Below are positions 42,201-43,174 of a stretch of 43,174 nt of DNA, in pieces. The position numbers and the translations under genes are program-made. Origin of the DNA: Prolixibacteraceae bacterium. Lineage in GTDB: Bacteria > Bacteroidota > Bacteroidia > Bacteroidales > Prolixibacteraceae. The DNA lies in assembly GCA_947475715.1 (NCBI GenBank), contig CANJNY010000032.1:1-43174 (forward strand). The letters are read 5' to 3'. The notes under the pieces are model-generated. The model did no database searches and was not told the DNA's origin. It was given only the letters and a program-made list of their open reading frames with translations. Every line of letters starts with the position of its first letter. The first letter of the stretch is position 1.

Positions 42201-43174
42201 AATCATAGCACCCGTTCCGGGTTGTGAACTTACTAATAGTTGTTTTCCTTTTTCATTCCTTGCATTTCAAAGCAATTCTTTGATATCCTGCTCCGAAAGA
42301 CCAGTGAGTTTTAAAATGTCCGTTATCGGCAAACCCATTTTCAGTCCATTTTTTGCCAAAATTAATTTTTCCTGTTCAATTCCTTGTTGAATACCCTGTT
42401 TAATACCTTTTATAATCCCCCGTTCTTCACCCTGTTCCATGCCGGTATCAAAAGAATCGGCCATCATCGTTTTTTCGGTACTGATATAATCCCAGTATTT
42501 GTCGTACGTCTCCAACTCCCCTTTGGTTAAAGCACTCTCCAAAATCAGGTCAGAGGCTTCCTTAAGTTCAGGAACATCCAGAAAATCGGAGGATATCCCT
42601 TCCTGCTGATCGCTGATCTCCGATAAAAAGCGTAGCCATAACACCTGTAACCGCTTGTCTGTAAATTTTTTGGACGTGAATTTAGGAAGTTCAATAAAGA
42701 TGAATTCAAGCCCTTCGATGACTTTTTCACTCTCCAGGGTATGAATAATCTTATAATGGTGCAGATAATTCTCCGACTTTTTGTCAAAATTTTCGTTGAT
42801 GATATTCAGCGAGTAAACAGGTTGCAATCCCTTGTACTTAATCCCTTTGCCTACCTGTTTGATATAGGCTTTTGAGGCGTTGAAAAGGACGCGGCTTTTG
42901 AATCCGTCGGTCCAAAGCATCTGCATCTCGACGATGAATTGTTGACCTTTTTCGTCCATGCACCGCACGTCGACGATCGAATTTTTAAATATCGGGATTT
43001 CGGGGACCAGTTCGGCAGGCAGGTATTCGAGCGAAACAATTTTATTATCCTCCGTCAGTGGCATTACGGCGTTGAGGAAGCTTTTAAGCAGATGGGGATG
43101 TTCGCCAAAAATCCGCTTAAAGGTCAAATCATTTTTGGGGTCGAGATAACGCATGTCATAAATTGTTGTTACTA
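42201..43174 (-). repeat. Inverted duplicated segment, copy 2 (runs off the window)
   Basis: This is the reverse-complement counterpart of 4180-5237. It includes the 66-bp tail after the stop codon with CGGAACGGGTGCTATGATT and continues to the window edge, so its outer boundary is unknown. Confidence 0.85.
42267..43154 (-). CDS. PD-(D/E)XK nuclease family transposase / Rpn-type protein, copy 2
   Basis: A 295-residue paralogue of the protein at 4200-5171, about 95 percent identical over the first 245 residues by direct reading (about a dozen substitutions such as S34T, Q/K and G/A changes). The catalytic Asp62, Glu76 and Gln78 are unchanged, so both copies look intact. The C-terminal tetrad repeat is short: GIIK-GIKQ-GIQQ-GIEQ (42372-42419), seven units fewer than in copy 1. 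The tail (LGLSEQDIKELL-like ending) is conserved. The orientation is opposite to copy 1, so the two face each other across the PUL. The promoter region is cut by the window edge. Family and possible roles are as for copy 1: recombination-promoting nuclease, possibly mobile or defensive. Confidence 0.88.
   Translation of the reverse strand: MRYLDPKNDLTFKRIFGEHPHLLKSFLNAVMPLTEDNKIVSLEYLPAELVPEIPIFKNSIVDVRCMDEKGQQFIVEMQMLWTDGFKSRVLFNASKAYIKQVGKGIKYKGLQPVYSLNIINENFDKKSENYLHHYKIIHTLESEKVIEGLEFIFIELPKFTSKKFTDKRLQVLWLRFLSEISDQQEGISSDFLDVPELKEASDLILESALTKGELETYDKYWDYISTEKTMMADSFDTGMEQGEERGIIKGIKQGIQQGIEQEKLILAKNGLKMGLPITDILKLTGLSEQDIKELL

Noticed and set aside
1-43174. tRNA or rRNA genes
   Set aside because: Gaps between genes are short and I saw no tRNA-like cloverleaf arms or rRNA core sequence; a covariance-model scan was not possible.

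Overview
The window looks like a chromosomal segment of a Bacteroidota bacterium, probably in or near the Bacteroidales/Marinilabiliales. That placement is inferred from family content, not from a marker gene. The evidence is a SusC/SusD pair, PKD-type surface lipoproteins, BACON domains, a type IX secretion C-terminal domain, a SusR-like propeller regulator, DUF4831, Bacteroidota-style -7 boxes (TAnnTTTG), and the absence of clear Shine-Dalgarno sites.

Layout. Positions 1-3688 (+) hold a 5'-truncated quinol-type nitric oxide reductase and a PepSY-family membrane protein. Positions 3689-5240 hold a repeat-rich intergenic stretch and a PD-(D/E)XK (Rpn-type) nuclease/transposase-like gene. Positions 5402-34065 (all -) are a polysaccharide utilization locus (PUL). 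In transcription order it has a SusR-like regulator, SusC, SusD, two PKD-type surface glycan-binding lipoproteins, a strong hairpin, two GH16 laminarinases, a cytoplasmic GH149-like beta-1,3-glucan phosphorylase, a GPH sugar transporter, a clan GH-A glycosidase, a second GPH transporter, GH30, a 1604-residue modular GH81 and another GH30. Positions 34208-37106 (-) are a transporter plus PepD dipeptidase pair. Positions 37322-40022 (-) are a NAD(P)H-hydrate repair enzyme and a DUF4831 protein. Positions 40251-42035 (+) are a POT-family peptide transporter. Positions 42201-43174 (-) are an inverted, nearly identical second copy of the Rpn-type gene.

How the genes fit together (inference). The PUL fits uptake of a laminarin-like beta-1,3-glucan with beta-1,6 branches. 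GH81 (cell surface by type IX secretion) and GH16 (lipoproteins) would cut the beta-1,3 backbone. GH30 enzymes would remove beta-1,6-linked glucose. SusCD and the PKD lipoproteins would bind and import oligosaccharides, and the GPH carriers would move them into the cytoplasm. There a GH149-like enzyme would release glucose-1-phosphate. No GH3 beta-glucosidase or GH17 that I recognise is in the window, so the last step seems phosphorolytic. Downstream, the MFS-PepD pair and the POT carrier suggest a peptide-scavenging neighbourhood.

Non-coding structure includes the 974-bp inverted Rpn repeats with a 7 x 12-bp length difference, diverged inverted repeats either side of one GPH transporter, evenly spaced TGATGTATT copies upstream of susC, and several strong terminator hairpins. 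I saw no rRNA, tRNA or CRISPR array.
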